From contig JAFRSU010000047.1 in assembly GCA_017427415.1 (NCBI GenBank), positions 62,001 through 126,000 on the forward strand: a stretch of DNA of 64,000 nucleotides. Direction: 5' to 3'. Below, piece after piece: positions 1 to 8,253 of this stretch. The number at the start of each line of letters is the position of its first letter. The first letter of the stretch is position 1. A program made the position numbers and the translations under genes. The notes below the pieces were generated by a model that made no database searches, had not been told where the DNA came from, and saw only the letters and a program-made list of their open reading frames with translations. This DNA comes from Lachnospiraceae bacterium. GTDB lineage: Bacteria > Bacillota > Clostridia > Lachnospirales > Lachnospiraceae.

Positions 1-477
1 TTGCACACCGGATACGCCGACATCATACAGCCTTAACACATCATTACCTAAGGTCTCAGCTGTGATCGCGGCTTCTTCTGCTACAGGTATGTCGCTTGTT
101 CCACCCGTGGCAACCACTATTTTCCCTATGCCGGAAGTCTTGGATTTTTCTCCGATCAGACCTATTTTGGCATCTTTAAAATATGTTAATCCTACACTCT
201 TTTTTATTTCTTCAGCTTTTTCCCCGTCCAGTCTTGTGATAAGGATATTTTTCTGGCCGTTTTTTACCATAGCGTCAATTATCCCTATGATCTGTTCAGG
301 CGTTTTTCCTGAGCCGAATATCACCTCGGGTACACCCTGACGGATCCCCCTGTGTGTATCCACTTTTGCATATCCGATATCTTCAAACGGCTTGGTCTTT
401 AGTTTCAACAGTGCTTCATCCACGGATATTTCACCGTTTTTCAGTTTTTCCAGCATCTGTCTGGTCTCATTCTCCAT
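1..477 (-). CDS. larB: LarB, nickel-pincer cofactor biosynthesis protein (partial, 3' end off window)
   Basis: The reading frame on the minus strand starts at ATG 477-475, preceded by a GGAGG ribosome site, and runs out of the window, so only the first 159 residues are visible. LarB carboxylates and hydrolyses nicotinic acid adenine dinucleotide in the first step of nickel-pincer nucleotide synthesis, the cofactor of LarA-type lactate racemases. The visible part has the LarB-type N-terminal helix followed by a GIRQG(V)PEVI segment and the start of the AIR-carboxylase (PurE-like) domain (VVATGGTSDIPVAEEA). It lies 19 bp downstream of larE, consistent with one operon. Confidence 0.88.
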   Translation of the reverse strand, partial: MENETRQMLEKLKNGEISVDEALLKLKTKPFEDIGYAKVDTHRGIRQGVPEVIFGSGKTPEQIIGIIDAMVKNGQKNILITRLDGEKAEEIKKSVGLTYFKDAKIGLIGEKSKTSGIGKIVVATGGTSDIPVAEEAAITAETLGNDVLRLYDVGVSGVQ

Positions 478-496
478 ACAAACCTCCATGTATGAT

Positions 497-1240
497 TTAT
501 CTTCCTTTTAAGTTAAGTGACACTGTTTTAAACAGACCGCTTAACCCTTCATATATTTTATCTCTGCACTCGGCAAGCTTCATCCATTGTGCATCAGGAA
601 CTTCTATCCTTGCGTGCCCTTCCACGGTCCTTACTCTAAAGTCTGTAAAGCCCTCTTTAAACAGAAATTCCTCCGCCTGTTCTATCTTTTCAAGTTTTTC
701 TTTTGTGATCTCCTCACCAGTGGGTATCCTTGTGGCAAGGCAGGCATAAGCAGGCTTATCCCAGGTAAAAAGTCCTGCTTCTTTTGACTTTTCTCTTATC
801 ATGGCTTTAGTTAATCCGCACATACGTAAAGGTGAAAGTACATTTAATTCCTTTAAAGCCTTCATGCCGGGACGGTCATCCGCATCATCAGAAGCATTGG
901 TACCGTCAAGGATGATCCGGTATCCGTCCTCTTTTGCTTTTGTAATAATCTGCCCGAATATCTGCTGTTTGCAGTAATAACAGCGGTTATTCGGATTATC
1001 CGTAACTGCTTTAAAGCTTAGCACATCCATTTCTATTATCTTTAATTCTGCATCAAGATCTTTGGCAAGCCTTAATGCATCCCTTAATTCAAATTCGGGC
1101 TGAAAGGCTGTTTTTACATAATACGCACAACACCTTTTTGCATATTTTTTTGCAGCATATAAAAGGAATGCAGAATCCACTCCTCCGGAAAAGGCTATGG
1201 CCGCATCATGATATCCTTTAAAAAACTCAGATAATTGCAT
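497..1240 (-). CDS. larE: LarE, ATP-dependent sacrificial sulfur transferase
   Basis: 247 residues. LarE adenylates the carboxylates of the LarB product and inserts sulfur to make the dithio-ligand of the nickel-pincer cofactor. The PP-loop SGGVDS is at residues 18-23, a CYYC pair at 87-90, and the family motif PAYACLATRIP places a cysteine at 167, the position of the sacrificial cysteine (C176) in the Lactobacillus enzyme. Whether this protein sacrifices the cysteine or uses a cluster as sulfur carrier cannot be decided by eye. larE leads larB by 19 bp; the racemase (larA) and larC are not in the window. A GGGAGA ribosome site precedes the ATG. Confidence 0.92.
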   Translation of the reverse strand: MQLSEFFKGYHDAAIAFSGGVDSAFLLYAAKKYAKRCCAYYVKTAFQPEFELRDALRLAKDLDAELKIIEMDVLSFKAVTDNPNNRCYYCKQQIFGQIITKAKEDGYRIILDGTNASDDADDRPGMKALKELNVLSPLRMCGLTKAMIREKSKEAGLFTWDKPAYACLATRIPTGEEITKEKLEKIEQAEEFLFKEGFTDFRVRTVEGHARIEVPDAQWMKLAECRDKIYEGLSGLFKTVSLNLKGR

Positions 1241-1337
1241 AAATTGGTCTCCCGGTCTATGTCACATTGAAAACATTTTGATCACTACTCTTTAAAAATG
1301 ATGCTTCACAGGCAGTTATTTGTATAATTTAATTAAC

Positions 1338-1397
1338 GATAATATGCCCGCCACCTGATACTTTAACTTATGATAGTATTCCCGCCACCTGATACAT
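1338..1397. repeat. 33-bp tandem duplication over a CDS end
   Basis: Two near-identical 26-27-nt copies (core CCCGCCACCTGATAC) start 33 bp apart, one inside the last codons of the methyltransferase gene and one just after its stop. It is read directly from the sequence. The second copy keeps open frame character, suggesting a recent slippage duplication that did not lengthen the protein because the stop lies between the copies. Confidence 0.75.
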
Positions 1398-1955
1398 TGA
1401 ATCGTCCGATATAACAGTACTCACGGTCAGGTATTTCCTAAATATGGCGGCCAATTCATTGGCCTCCATTAAGCCGTTAGATACCTTTGAAGCTGTACCC
1501 TTGTGGTGCGAATTGATCTTATCCCTGCTCATGCCGTGAGCAATGGTAAGTGTCCCTTCGGGTTTAAGTTTTTTAGAAAGTACAGATATAAGCGCATCAG
1601 CATCTCTAAAATGAGGAAAGGCATTATATACCACTATACTGTCAAATTTCCTTCCGAAATCATAAGTCTCGACATCTGTACAGATTATCTCAATATTTGT
1701 ATCATTATACTTTTCTTTTGCGATCTCTATCATCTTAGGCGATATATCTACCGCAGTAAGTGAACTGACATTTCTCGACATATAATACGGGAACAGCACC
1801 CCTGTTCCGCAGGCCACATCAAGAACATCACTGCCTTTTTTTACACATGCATTATCCAGTATGGTATTTATCACCGTATCAATCGTCACCATATTATCAT
1901 CCCATTCGGGAGCAAGCCTGTCAAAGAAAGTTATAACTTCGGATTTATCTACCAT
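1368..1955 (-). CDS. Class I SAM-dependent methyltransferase
   Basis: 195 residues with a Rossmann-type SAM domain: VLDVACGTGVLFPYY (motif I, about residues 44-58), the acidic residue after strand 2 (TAVDISPKM) and a motif-IV-like IVVYNAFPHF. It resembles UbiE/Tam-type small-molecule methyltransferases, and the substrate is unknown. It precedes larE on the same strand with a gap of about 127 bp, so it may be co-transcribed with the lar genes, but no functional link is evident. Start chosen at the ATG after AAGGAAAAC. Its last codons overlap a tandem duplication. Confidence 0.8.
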   Translation of the reverse strand: MVDKSEVITFFDRLAPEWDDNMVTIDTVINTILDNACVKKGSDVLDVACGTGVLFPYYMSRNVSSLTAVDISPKMIEIAKEKYNDTNIEIICTDVETYDFGRKFDSIVVYNAFPHFRDADALISVLSKKLKPEGTLTIAHGMSRDKINSHHKGTASKVSNGLMEANELAAIFRKYLTVSTVISDDSMYQVAGILS

Positions 1956-2071
1956 TTCAGTTTTCCTTCTATAATTTAATACTTTATCTTAATATACATA
2001 TTATTCAAATGGTACAAATTGATATATCATTGTCATATATTATACAAAAACCAAATTATATATTCAACTAA

Positions 2072-2436
2072 AATATGACAATGGGACGGTTCTCCTGTCA
2101 CATTTTCAAACATCGCAGGGGACGGTTCTATTTATCTTATATTACCTGTAAAAAGAAAGGACGGGCTCATATATATTATGCCACTCGCTGTCCGCGCAGC
2201 GCGGACTTTTTGCACTCTATTCGGGCCGTTTCTGCCCGAATGCAAAAATGTCCGGAAGGATTTTGCATAAAACAGTCTACAATTTTACTAATATAAATAT
2301 AAATGCAAAATCCGCTTATCTGCGATGTGGCAAATATATATGAGCCCGTCCTTTTACCCGATAAAAAAATATGATAAATAGAACCTGTCCCATATCCAAA
2401 AAAATGTGACAAGAGAACCGTCCCCTTGTCACATTA
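2072..2436. repeat. 365-bp nested giant palindrome with family B ends
   Basis: This element fills most of the 484-bp gap between the methyltransferase and korC genes. Its two halves pair almost throughout. Outer arms carry GGGACGGTTCT flanked by TGTCACAT; the next segment in carries GGACGGTTCTATTTATC against GATAAATAGAACCTGTCC; then AAAGGACGGGCTCATATATAT pairs with its complement. The centre holds separate hairpins (GGACTTTTTGCA with TGCAAAAATGTCC, and TTCGGGC with GCCCGAA). Short open frames inside it are by-products of the symmetry. It ends 3 bp before the korC stop codon on the downstream side, so its transcript could act as a terminator or 3'-stabilising fold. Confidence 0.85.
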
Positions 2437-2439
2437 TCA

Positions 2440-2976
2440 TTACTGCTCCATTCCGATTTCAAGAGCTTTCTTATTGAATTCAAGCATTTCTGCTTTCTTG
2501 GCGGGGATGCATTTTGCAAGACCCTTGTCAAGAGATTCTCTGGAAATGAACTGCTTCTCTTTGAAGAGCTTTCCGAGAAGGATGATATTTGCAAGACCTT
2601 TAAGGCCGTTCTTGTCAGCAAGGTTTGTAGCGGGAACATAGTAAACGGTTACATCTGTTCTTTCAACCTTGATATCTACTGTAGAGCTGTCTACTAAGAT
2701 CGTGCCGCCGGGTACTACGCTGCCCATGAACTTCTCCAATGAAGGACGGTTCATGGCGATAAGAACATCAGGATTGGTAACTAACGGAGAACCGATAGCT
2801 TCGTCGCTGATAACTACTGAGCAGTTACAAGTTCCTCCTCTCATCTCGGGGCCGTATGAAGGAAGCCAGCTGAGCTCCTTACCTTCAGTAAGTGCTCCGT
2901 ATACCATAACCTTACCGGTGAAAAGGATACCCTGTCCGCCAAAACCTGCAAGAAGTACATTCATTGTATCAGCCAT
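2440..2976 (-). CDS. korC: 2-oxoacid:ferredoxin oxidoreductase, gamma subunit (KorC/VorC type)
   Basis: 178 residues of the pyruvate/ketoisovalerate oxidoreductase gamma-domain family, with the N-terminal [13 protein letters not shown] signature (residues 10-22) and the [13 protein letters not shown] motif (about 39-51). It is the smallest catalytic-complex subunit of a four-subunit ferredoxin-reducing 2-oxoacid dehydrogenase. Its ATG overlaps the stop of the beta-subunit gene (TAATG), a sign of translational coupling. The true substrate (2-oxoglutarate, branched-chain 2-oxoacids or other) cannot be fixed from sequence; clostridial relatives are usually annotated VorC/KorC. Confidence 0.88.
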   Translation of the reverse strand: MADTMNVLLAGFGGQGILFTGKVMVYGALTEGKELSWLPSYGPEMRGGTCNCSVVISDEAIGSPLVTNPDVLIAMNRPSLEKFMGSVVPGGTILVDSSTVDIKVERTDVTVYYVPATNLADKNGLKGLANIILLGKLFKEKQFISRESLDKGLAKCIPAKKAEMLEFNKKALEIGMEQ

Positions 2977-3731
2977 TATTTTGTACCTCCTTCTGCTGTT
3001 TTATCCTTATATACACCTAAAGGATAGTAAGGAAGCATATTATTCTCAAGCCATTCAACAGCTGCCTTAGGGCTTAATCCCCAGTTGGTAGGACATGTTG
3101 ATACAACCTCGATGATGGAGTATCCGAGTCCGTCGATCTGGTTCTGGAAAGCCTTCTTGATAGCCTTCTTAGCTTCATTTACATGCTTAACGTTATCTAC
3201 TGTTACACGCTGTGCAAGAGCAACACCGTCTAAGGTTGAAAGCATTTCACACATTCTGATGGGGTAACCTGCGGTCTTAACGTCACGGCCGTAAGGAGTG
3301 GTCTGTGTGATCTGTCCGGGGAGTGATGTAGGAGCCATCTGTCCGCCTGTCATACCGTAAATAGCGTTGTTGATAAAGATTACTGTGATATTCTCACCAC
3401 GGGTAGCTGCATGTACGGTCTCACAGGTACCGATAGCTGCTAAATCACCGTCGCCCTGGTATGTGAATACTATATTCTCGGGATGAGCACGCTTAACGCC
3501 TGTTGCAACAGCCTGTGCACGTCCGTGAGGTGCCTGGATCATATCGCAATTGAAATAGTTATAACTGAATACAGAACATCCTACAGAAGCGATGCCGACT
3601 GCGTTTCCTTCAACGCCTAACTCATCTATAGCTTCTGCAACAAGTCTGTGTACTATACCATGCGTACAGCCTGGACAATAATGAAAGGGGATGTCTGCTA
3701 ATGCATGGGGTTTTTCAAATACTACTGCCAT
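2976..3731 (-). CDS. korB: 2-oxoacid:ferredoxin oxidoreductase, beta subunit (TPP-binding)
   Basis: 251 residues. The beta subunit binds thiamine diphosphate through GDGD (residues 93-96) and the downstream [11 protein letters not shown] segment, and carries CPGC near residue 19 as in KorB/VorB-type enzymes. It catalyses oxidative decarboxylation of a 2-oxoacid to acyl-CoA with electrons passed to ferredoxin. It sits between alpha and gamma genes in the order ferredoxin-alpha-beta-gamma and overlaps the gamma start by one base. Confidence 0.9.
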   Translation of the reverse strand: MAVVFEKPHALADIPFHYCPGCTHGIVHRLVAEAIDELGVEGNAVGIASVGCSVFSYNYFNCDMIQAPHGRAQAVATGVKRAHPENIVFTYQGDGDLAAIGTCETVHAATRGENITVIFINNAIYGMTGGQMAPTSLPGQITQTTPYGRDVKTAGYPIRMCEMLSTLDGVALAQRVTVDNVKHVNEAKKAIKKAFQNQIDGLGYSIIEVVSTCPTNWGLSPKAAVEWLENNMLPYYPLGVYKDKTAEGGTK

Positions 3732-3749
3732 TTTTCTTTCCTCCTCTCA

Positions 3750-4802
3750 TCAAACTAAAGCTTCGATCTGAGCCAGAACCTCAGCAGGTGTAGGGATGAT
3801 ACCGCCTGTACGTCCGAAGAACTCTACGGGCTTTCTGCCGTTTACCGCAAGCTTAACATCATCTACCATCTGACCCATGTTCATCTCTACTACAAGGTAC
3901 TTCTTAGCTGTAGCTACAGTCTTATCAAGTGCATCTACAGGGTAAGGCCAAAGTGTGATAGGTCTAAATAAACCGGCCTTAATACCCTTGGCACGAGCTG
4001 CATTTACAGCACTTCTTGATACTCTTGAAGATGCTCCGAATGCAACGATAATGATATCCGCATCATCACAAAGGTAGCTCTCTGAACGCTGCTCATTAGC
4101 CTTAACTATCTCGTAACGCTCATAACGCTCCTTAACCTTTTCCTCAAGGTCCTTTGCTTCTATATAAAGTGAGTTTACTACATTATGCTTTCTCTTATTT
4201 CTATGACCTGATGCTGCCCATGACTTATCTCCCTCATGTACCTCTGTAGCATCGGGGAATACAACGGGCTCCATCATCTGTCCCAACATACCGTCGGAAA
4301 GGATCATAGCAGGCATTCTGTACTTCTCAGCTGTATCAAATGCAAGTGCAACGAAGTCAGCCATTTCCTGTACTGTAGAAGGTGCAAATACAAGAAGCTG
4401 GAAATCACCGTGACCGAGTGCCTTTGTAGCCTGCCAGTAATCTGCCTGTGAAGGCTGGATGGAACCGAGGCCGGGGCCGCCACGCTGAACATTAATGATA
4501 ACTGCAGGAACATCAGAACCTGCGATATAGCTTACACCCTCAGACTTAAGGCTGATTCCGGGTGAAGATGATGAAGTCATGGCACGAACACCTGAACCGG
4601 CTGCGCCGAGTACCATGTTGATAGCTGCGATTTCCGACTCTGCCTGAAGGAATGTGCCGCCTACTTTAGGCATCTTCTTGGACAGATATGCGGAAAGTTC
4701 TGTCTGAGGCGTGATCGGATATCCGAAGAAATGACGGCAGCCTGCCTGGATAGCAGCCTCGCCAAGAGCCTCATTTCCTTTCATTAAAACTTTCTCTGAC
4801 AT
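3750..4802 (-). CDS. korA: 2-oxoacid:ferredoxin oxidoreductase, alpha subunit (KorA/VorB type)
   Basis: 350 residues. The N-terminal pyrimidine-binding domain has the GYPITPQTEL signature at residues 27-36, followed by MTSSSSPGISLKSEG and RGGPGLGSIQPSQAD motifs typical of the alpha subunit. The C-terminal third is the transketolase-C-like domain (IIVAFGASSRVSRSAV). Close relatives in clostridia are named 3-methyl-2-oxobutanoate dehydrogenase subunit VorB. It follows korD by 60 bp and precedes korB by 18 bp. Confidence 0.9.
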   Translation of the reverse strand: MSEKVLMKGNEALGEAAIQAGCRHFFGYPITPQTELSAYLSKKMPKVGGTFLQAESEIAAINMVLGAAGSGVRAMTSSSSPGISLKSEGVSYIAGSDVPAVIINVQRGGPGLGSIQPSQADYWQATKALGHGDFQLLVFAPSTVQEMADFVALAFDTAEKYRMPAMILSDGMLGQMMEPVVFPDATEVHEGDKSWAASGHRNKRKHNVVNSLYIEAKDLEEKVKERYERYEIVKANEQRSESYLCDDADIIIVAFGASSRVSRSAVNAARAKGIKAGLFRPITLWPYPVDALDKTVATAKKYLVVEMNMGQMVDDVKLAVNGRKPVEFFGRTGGIIPTPAEVLAQIEALV

Positions 4803-4862
4803 GATTTTTCTCCTATTGAAATTTAATTATTTACAAATGATATCTCTTGTCTTTCTGACTTA

Positions 4863-5078
4863 TTAATCACGCTCTACAGTGATGCATACGTCAGGACACA
4901 TGGTAGCACATGACTTACATCCTGTACATTTGCTCGGATCTGTCATACTTGCGGGATGATATCCCTTAACATTTAATCTGTCCTTATCGAGTGCAAGGAG
5001 ATGCAGGGGACATGCATTTACACACATCTCACAGCCCTTACACAGCGACTCGTTAATAGTTACTTTGCCCATCTTCAA
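4863..5078 (-). CDS. korD: 4Fe-4S ferredoxin-type delta subunit of 2-oxoacid oxidoreductase
   Basis: 71 residues with two CxxCxxCxxxC clusters (CKGCEMCVNACP near the N-terminus and CTGCKSCATMCP near the C-terminus), i.e. a 2[4Fe-4S] subunit that carries electrons out of the KorAB active site. It is the first structural gene of the complex, with an AGGAGG ribosome site. Confidence 0.9.
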   Translation of the reverse strand: MKMGKVTINESLCKGCEMCVNACPLHLLALDKDRLNVKGYHPASMTDPSKCTGCKSCATMCPDVCITVERD

Positions 5079-5210
5079 ACCTCCTTACTTCGTATAATGC
5101 TTCTATATTATTTATATTTCTTACTAATGAATGTTTACACCCATCCTACATCGAATGCGTTTACGTTCAACTATAGCACTTTCCCTTCGCCGGGGAGGGC
5201 ATCATCACAT

Positions 5211-5909
5211 TTATATCTGTATCATCTTCTGCTTCTGCCATACGGTCTTTACATGAATATCGATCGGATAAATGCTATCGCCCGCATCCGGTATCACTGT
5301 TCCGTTATCATAGAATTCTTTATCTATGGTGTGGCAAAGTACGGGAAGTCCTGTCTTCTCCGATATCATAGCGGCGAACTGTTTTCCTTCATCATATATG
5401 GCCTGATTGGTCTCAGCCATCATATGTGAGTTGTTAACAAGATATCGAGGCTTAAGTCCCGATACAGCCTCTATCTCGCCGAGTACTTCCACTGCTTCAT
5501 CGAGGTCAGTGCTCATGGATCTGAAACGGTTGATCACATACAGCATATCATAGTCAACCATATCAAACTGAGGCTTGAACCTTCCGAGTACCATCGAACC
5601 GGCATCGTCACCGCCTACGTCAATGATGACAACATCTTTTTTCTCGAAAATACCATACATGCTGGCAGGAAGTGACGGAATATCAAGGTTGGTCGCACCG
5701 AATACAGGTGTGATGACCTCCACTCCTTTTTCCTCCAGTATCCCCTTAAAATCAGAGGTTCTGAAGTAAGGATTTATCAGGTCCATATCAACCACTGTAA
5801 CTTTTCTTCCGGCTTTCACAAAATCAAGCGCAAGGTTGATCGTGAAATTGGTTTTTCCGCAGCCGTAATGACCGGTCACTACTATAAAATCTTTAAGTTT
5901 TTCTATCAT
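5211..5909 (-). CDS. MinD/ParA-like ATPase leading the kor operon
   Basis: 232 residues. A deviant P-loop GHYGCGKT occupies residues 13-20, followed by VDMDLINPYF (switch I region with the conserved Asp-Asn/Pro context) and VVIIDVGGDDAG (Walker B). This is the SIMIBI/MinD-Mrp class, with no Fe-S-carrier C-terminal CxxC seen. Sitting 132 bp upstream of korDABC on the same strand with its own promoter, it could assist cluster or cofactor loading of the oxidoreductase. That is inference only; it may also be an unrelated nucleotide-binding protein. Confidence 0.7.
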   Translation of the reverse strand: MIEKLKDFIVVTGHYGCGKTNFTINLALDFVKAGRKVTVVDMDLINPYFRTSDFKGILEEKGVEVITPVFGATNLDIPSLPASMYGIFEKKDVVIIDVGGDDAGSMVLGRFKPQFDMVDYDMLYVINRFRSMSTDLDEAVEVLGEIEAVSGLKPRYLVNNSHMMAETNQAIYDEGKQFAAMISEKTGLPVLCHTIDKEFYDNGTVIPDAGDSIYPIDIHVKTVWQKQKMIQI

Positions 5910-5969
5910 AGACCACCTTTAAGACTGCCTTTCTTGTGAAAAAATACCTCTATGCCTATATAAATCTGT

Positions 5970-5998
5970 ATTTTAGCATTATTCAATATTTTTATCAA
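5970..5998 (-). promoter_or_regulatory. Sigma-A type promoter for ATPase-kor operon
   Basis: On the minus strand TTGATA, a 17-nt spacer and TAAAAT lie about 60 nt upstream of the ATPase start codon. Both hexamers match consensus at five of six positions. Confidence 0.7.
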
Positions 5999-6014
5999 GT
6001 ACTTTTTTAGAATA

Positions 6015-6077
6015 AATAAAAATGACTTCATATTTGTTATATGTACCTTAAAACAAGTACGTATAACAGATATGAAG
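6015..6077 (-). terminator. Rho-independent terminator after DHH gene
   Basis: A long hairpin (CTTCATATCTGTTATACGTACTT pairing imperfectly across a short loop) is followed on the minus strand by CATTTTTATTT. It starts 28 bp after the DHH stop codon. Confidence 0.7.
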
Positions 6078-6104
6078 CCTGAACGTCCCTATACGGAACA
6101 TACT

Positions 6105-7160
6105 TTACTGCATATTTTTGATATCGTATTTGATATTGGACGAAGGGACAAGTGACTGCCTGATACTTCTCTTATTGGATATGCCGAGTATCTTCATAAA
6201 TCTTTCGTTTATGAAATGCTCTCTGAACGGTCCGAGCTCGGAAAGCCTTTCCGATTGTATCCTGCCGCCGGCCATGGCTGCATGGCCTCCGCCTGTACCA
6301 AGTCCGGTAAGTGCTGCAGATATAAGCACACCGGCATCTACATCCCTTCTTTCCGAACGTACAGAGAACTTCAGACCGTCGGGACGTACATTATATACTA
6401 CCGCAACCTCTATCTCCTTTAATGACATGATGAAGTCAGCCACCATCGATACCAATGAGTCCGGACACGGGAAAGGTATGTAGGATATTCCCATATAGTC
6501 GAATACATGTATATTGTTGATAGCTGCGCTGTAAGTCTTCAGGTCGTTAAAGATGATACCGCTGCTTTCAAGTCCCTTTAACTTATCTTCATCTGCAAGT
6601 TCATGCAGATAAGCGAACATCTCGATATCAGTCTTTGTCACACCTCTTGTAAAATCAAGAGTATCCATCTTTAACCCGTGTAAAAGTACCGTAGCTGTCT
6701 CGGAACTCGGCTCGATACCCAGCTCCTTAAAATATCCGGCTACGATGGTACAGCATGAACCTACCTTCCTGATATCCTTATACAGATAATTATGTGTCAT
6801 GGAATAATCAACTTCCGGATGATGATCGATAACACCGATCTGGGTACCGTTCATATCCGTGATGTTTCCGGATTTATTCTGCGTATCTATACAGATGATG
6901 CAGTCCTCCCATTTCAGAGTATCCATGATGTCATTGGTGGAATACATCTCTATACCGAACATATCCATCATCTTGGCAGCACTGATCCTGTCAAGTTCAC
7001 CGTCATAACATATCGTGGGATTAAGGCCGTAATGCCTGAATATCTTTTTCAGTCCGAATGCAGACCCGATAGCATCCGGATCGGGTATGTTATGTGTCTG
7101 GATAAAAGTTTTCTTATCCCGGCAATATTCAATTAACGTGTAAAATTTTAATATATCCAT
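6105..7160 (-). CDS. DHH-family phosphoesterase (NrnA-like)
   Basis: 351 residues. Motifs of the DHH superfamily are present: DPDA (27-30), IDTQ (91-94), DHHPE (112-116) and the C-terminal DHHA1 glycine-rich GGGHAAMAGG. Such proteins are manganese-dependent exonucleases or phosphatases acting on nanoRNAs, pAp or cyclic dinucleotide products. Whether this one is an NrnA-type oligoribonuclease or a pGpG hydrolase cannot be told by eye. It is monocistronic with a strong promoter and its own terminator. Confidence 0.82.
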   Translation of the reverse strand: MDILKFYTLIEYCRDKKTFIQTHNIPDPDAIGSAFGLKKIFRHYGLNPTICYDGELDRISAAKMMDMFGIEMYSTNDIMDTLKWEDCIICIDTQNKSGNITDMNGTQIGVIDHHPEVDYSMTHNYLYKDIRKVGSCCTIVAGYFKELGIEPSSETATVLLHGLKMDTLDFTRGVTKTDIEMFAYLHELADEDKLKGLESSGIIFNDLKTYSAAINNIHVFDYMGISYIPFPCPDSLVSMVADFIMSLKEIEVAVVYNVRPDGLKFSVRSERRDVDAGVLISAALTGLGTGGGHAAMAGGRIQSERLSELGPFREHFINERFMKILGISNKRSIRQSLVPSSNIKYDIKNMQ

Positions 7161-7234
7161 TTACTTCCTCATCCTTCTATCCTCTGATAGCCGCCCCTAT
7201 GAATGATCACTTATCGTAAATTAATACATTTTAT

Positions 7235-7263
7235 ATTATATCACAAAATTATATTTTAATCAA
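7235..7263 (-). promoter_or_regulatory. Sigma-A type promoter for DHH gene
   Basis: TTGATT, 17-nt spacer, TATAAT on the minus strand, about 75 nt upstream of the DHH start and immediately after the upstream terminator. Confidence 0.75.
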
Positions 7264-7264
7264 A

Positions 7265-7292
7265 TAAAAAAGCGGGCTTCAAAAAGAAGCCC
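7265..7292 (-). terminator. Rho-independent terminator
   Basis: GGGCTTC-TTTTT-GAAGCCC followed by GCTTTTTT on the minus strand. It closes the reverse-transcriptase/unknown-protein region. Confidence 0.85.
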
Positions 7293-7335
7293 AAATAAAA
7301 AGAAGAAAAACTTAAAATCAAAGTAGATACTTTGA

Positions 7336-7436
7336 TTACCGGGTGATACAGGCTCCGATCACCTGCACGACCTTTAAAAGAGAGCCGGCTGCACCCACTG
7401 CAGGTGCGTTATAAACGCTTTCTTCTTTTCAAACAT
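7336..7436 (-). other. Small ORF with ribosome site inside a hairpin-rich leader-like RNA
   Basis: Between the 201-residue unknown gene and the terminator, a GAAGGA site sits 7 nt before ATG (7436-7434). The frame is closed after 20 codons (stop at 7374). Shifting by one base in the CTCTTTTAAAG run would continue to a 32-codon hydrophobic peptide ending at 7336. The same stretch can fold into GCACC/GGTGC and GGTGAT/ATCACC hairpins, with an AATCAAAGTA/TACTTTGATT hairpin just beyond. It may be a small protein, a decayed gene or a structured RNA. It matches no riboswitch I know. Confidence 0.3.
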
Positions 7437-7494
7437 TTTAAAATCCTTCGCATACGCTTAAGATTGCATTGCTGCTCATTCTTTACAATATGGA

Positions 7495-8100
7495 TCAATT
7501 CCATAATGCATCTTTAACACGCTTCTCGATATATTCCTTCTGGTTCTTATAATCGGTCCAGAGGCTGATATATCCGATACCGTTCTGCCGGCATACGCGC
7601 TGTGAGCCCGCGCGGGTACTCTGATGGGGATATCTGATCTGGATGACTACCTTAGAACTGCCCTGTGAAAGGAGGAATGATACCGACTGGTATGCTCCGT
7701 TCAGACCGGGTATGATCTCATTTAAAGGTACATCCTCTCTTATATCCATATCGGGGAAGCTTTCCTTTAGTATGGTCCTGAAATGATTAAGATCGCAGTT
7801 ATAATTTTGTGAATAATCGATACCGTCTATGATGACTGTACCGTCGTCATTTACTGCGGCATCTGCAGGCTGATAACTGTTCTGGTTATTGCCGCCTATC
7901 ACAAACCCCTGATACCTGTCGGTAGAAGGTGCCGGCGTGGTATTGGACGGAGCAGCCTGCTGCTGATCTCCGGCATTATCTCCGGGCTTTTTGTTAAACA
8001 GGTTACTGATAGAGTTGCTTATAGTATTTGCTGCTTTTCTTGATGCATCATATTCAACTTCTCTTTTTACCGACTTTAAAATATTATTTAAAAACCCCAT
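7495..8100 (-). CDS. Unknown protein with Q/P/T-rich linker, in the reverse-transcriptase group
   Basis: 201 residues if started at the ATG at 8100, chosen because AAAGGGG lies 6 nt upstream; an ATG 10 codons earlier lacks such a site. The N-terminus is basic-amphipathic (FLNNILKSVKREVEYDASRK), then comes a disordered linker rich in Q, A, P and T (about residues 50-70). A folded C-terminal half follows, with VVIQIRYPHQ, GSQRVCRQNGIGYISLW and a charged end. The C-terminal pattern is faintly reminiscent of small nuclease-like or DNA-binding folds, but I do not recognise it. It has its own promoter although it lies downstream of the zinc-ribbon gene by 153 bp. Confidence 0.65.
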   Translation of the reverse strand: MGFLNNILKSVKREVEYDASRKAANTISNSISNLFNKKPGDNAGDQQQAAPSNTTPAPSTDRYQGFVIGGNNQNSYQPADAAVNDDGTVIIDGIDYSQNYNCDLNHFRTILKESFPDMDIREDVPLNEIIPGLNGAYQSVSFLLSQGSSKVVIQIRYPHQSTRAGSQRVCRQNGIGYISLWTDYKNQKEYIEKRVKDALWN

Positions 8101-8141
8101 AAATACCCCTTTCTTATACATTAATGCCACAAACTATACTT

Positions 8142-8170
8142 AGTATATTTCATTCATTAGTTTACGTCAA
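8142..8170 (-). promoter_or_regulatory. Sigma-A type promoter for the 201-residue unknown gene
   Basis: TTGACG, 17-nt spacer, TATACT on the minus strand, about 40 nt upstream of the start codon at 8100. It lies within the gap after the zinc-ribbon gene. Confidence 0.75.
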
Positions 8171-8253
8171 GTTATATTTAATCTGCCGATTTTTATCATA
8201 TCAAGCAGTTCATCATATCGTATTTCTGTAAAACTACCCGGTTAGTCTCTGTG

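Noticed and set aside
2176..2412. Short minus-strand reading frame of 78 residues, and a 107-residue one at 2316-2639
   Set aside because: They lie in or across the giant palindrome and the korC gene, lack a ribosome site and have low-complexity, symmetry-derived protein sequence.
7250..7440. Known riboswitch, SRP RNA or 6S RNA
   Set aside because: None of the conserved core sequences of these classes were found; only simple hairpins and a terminator.
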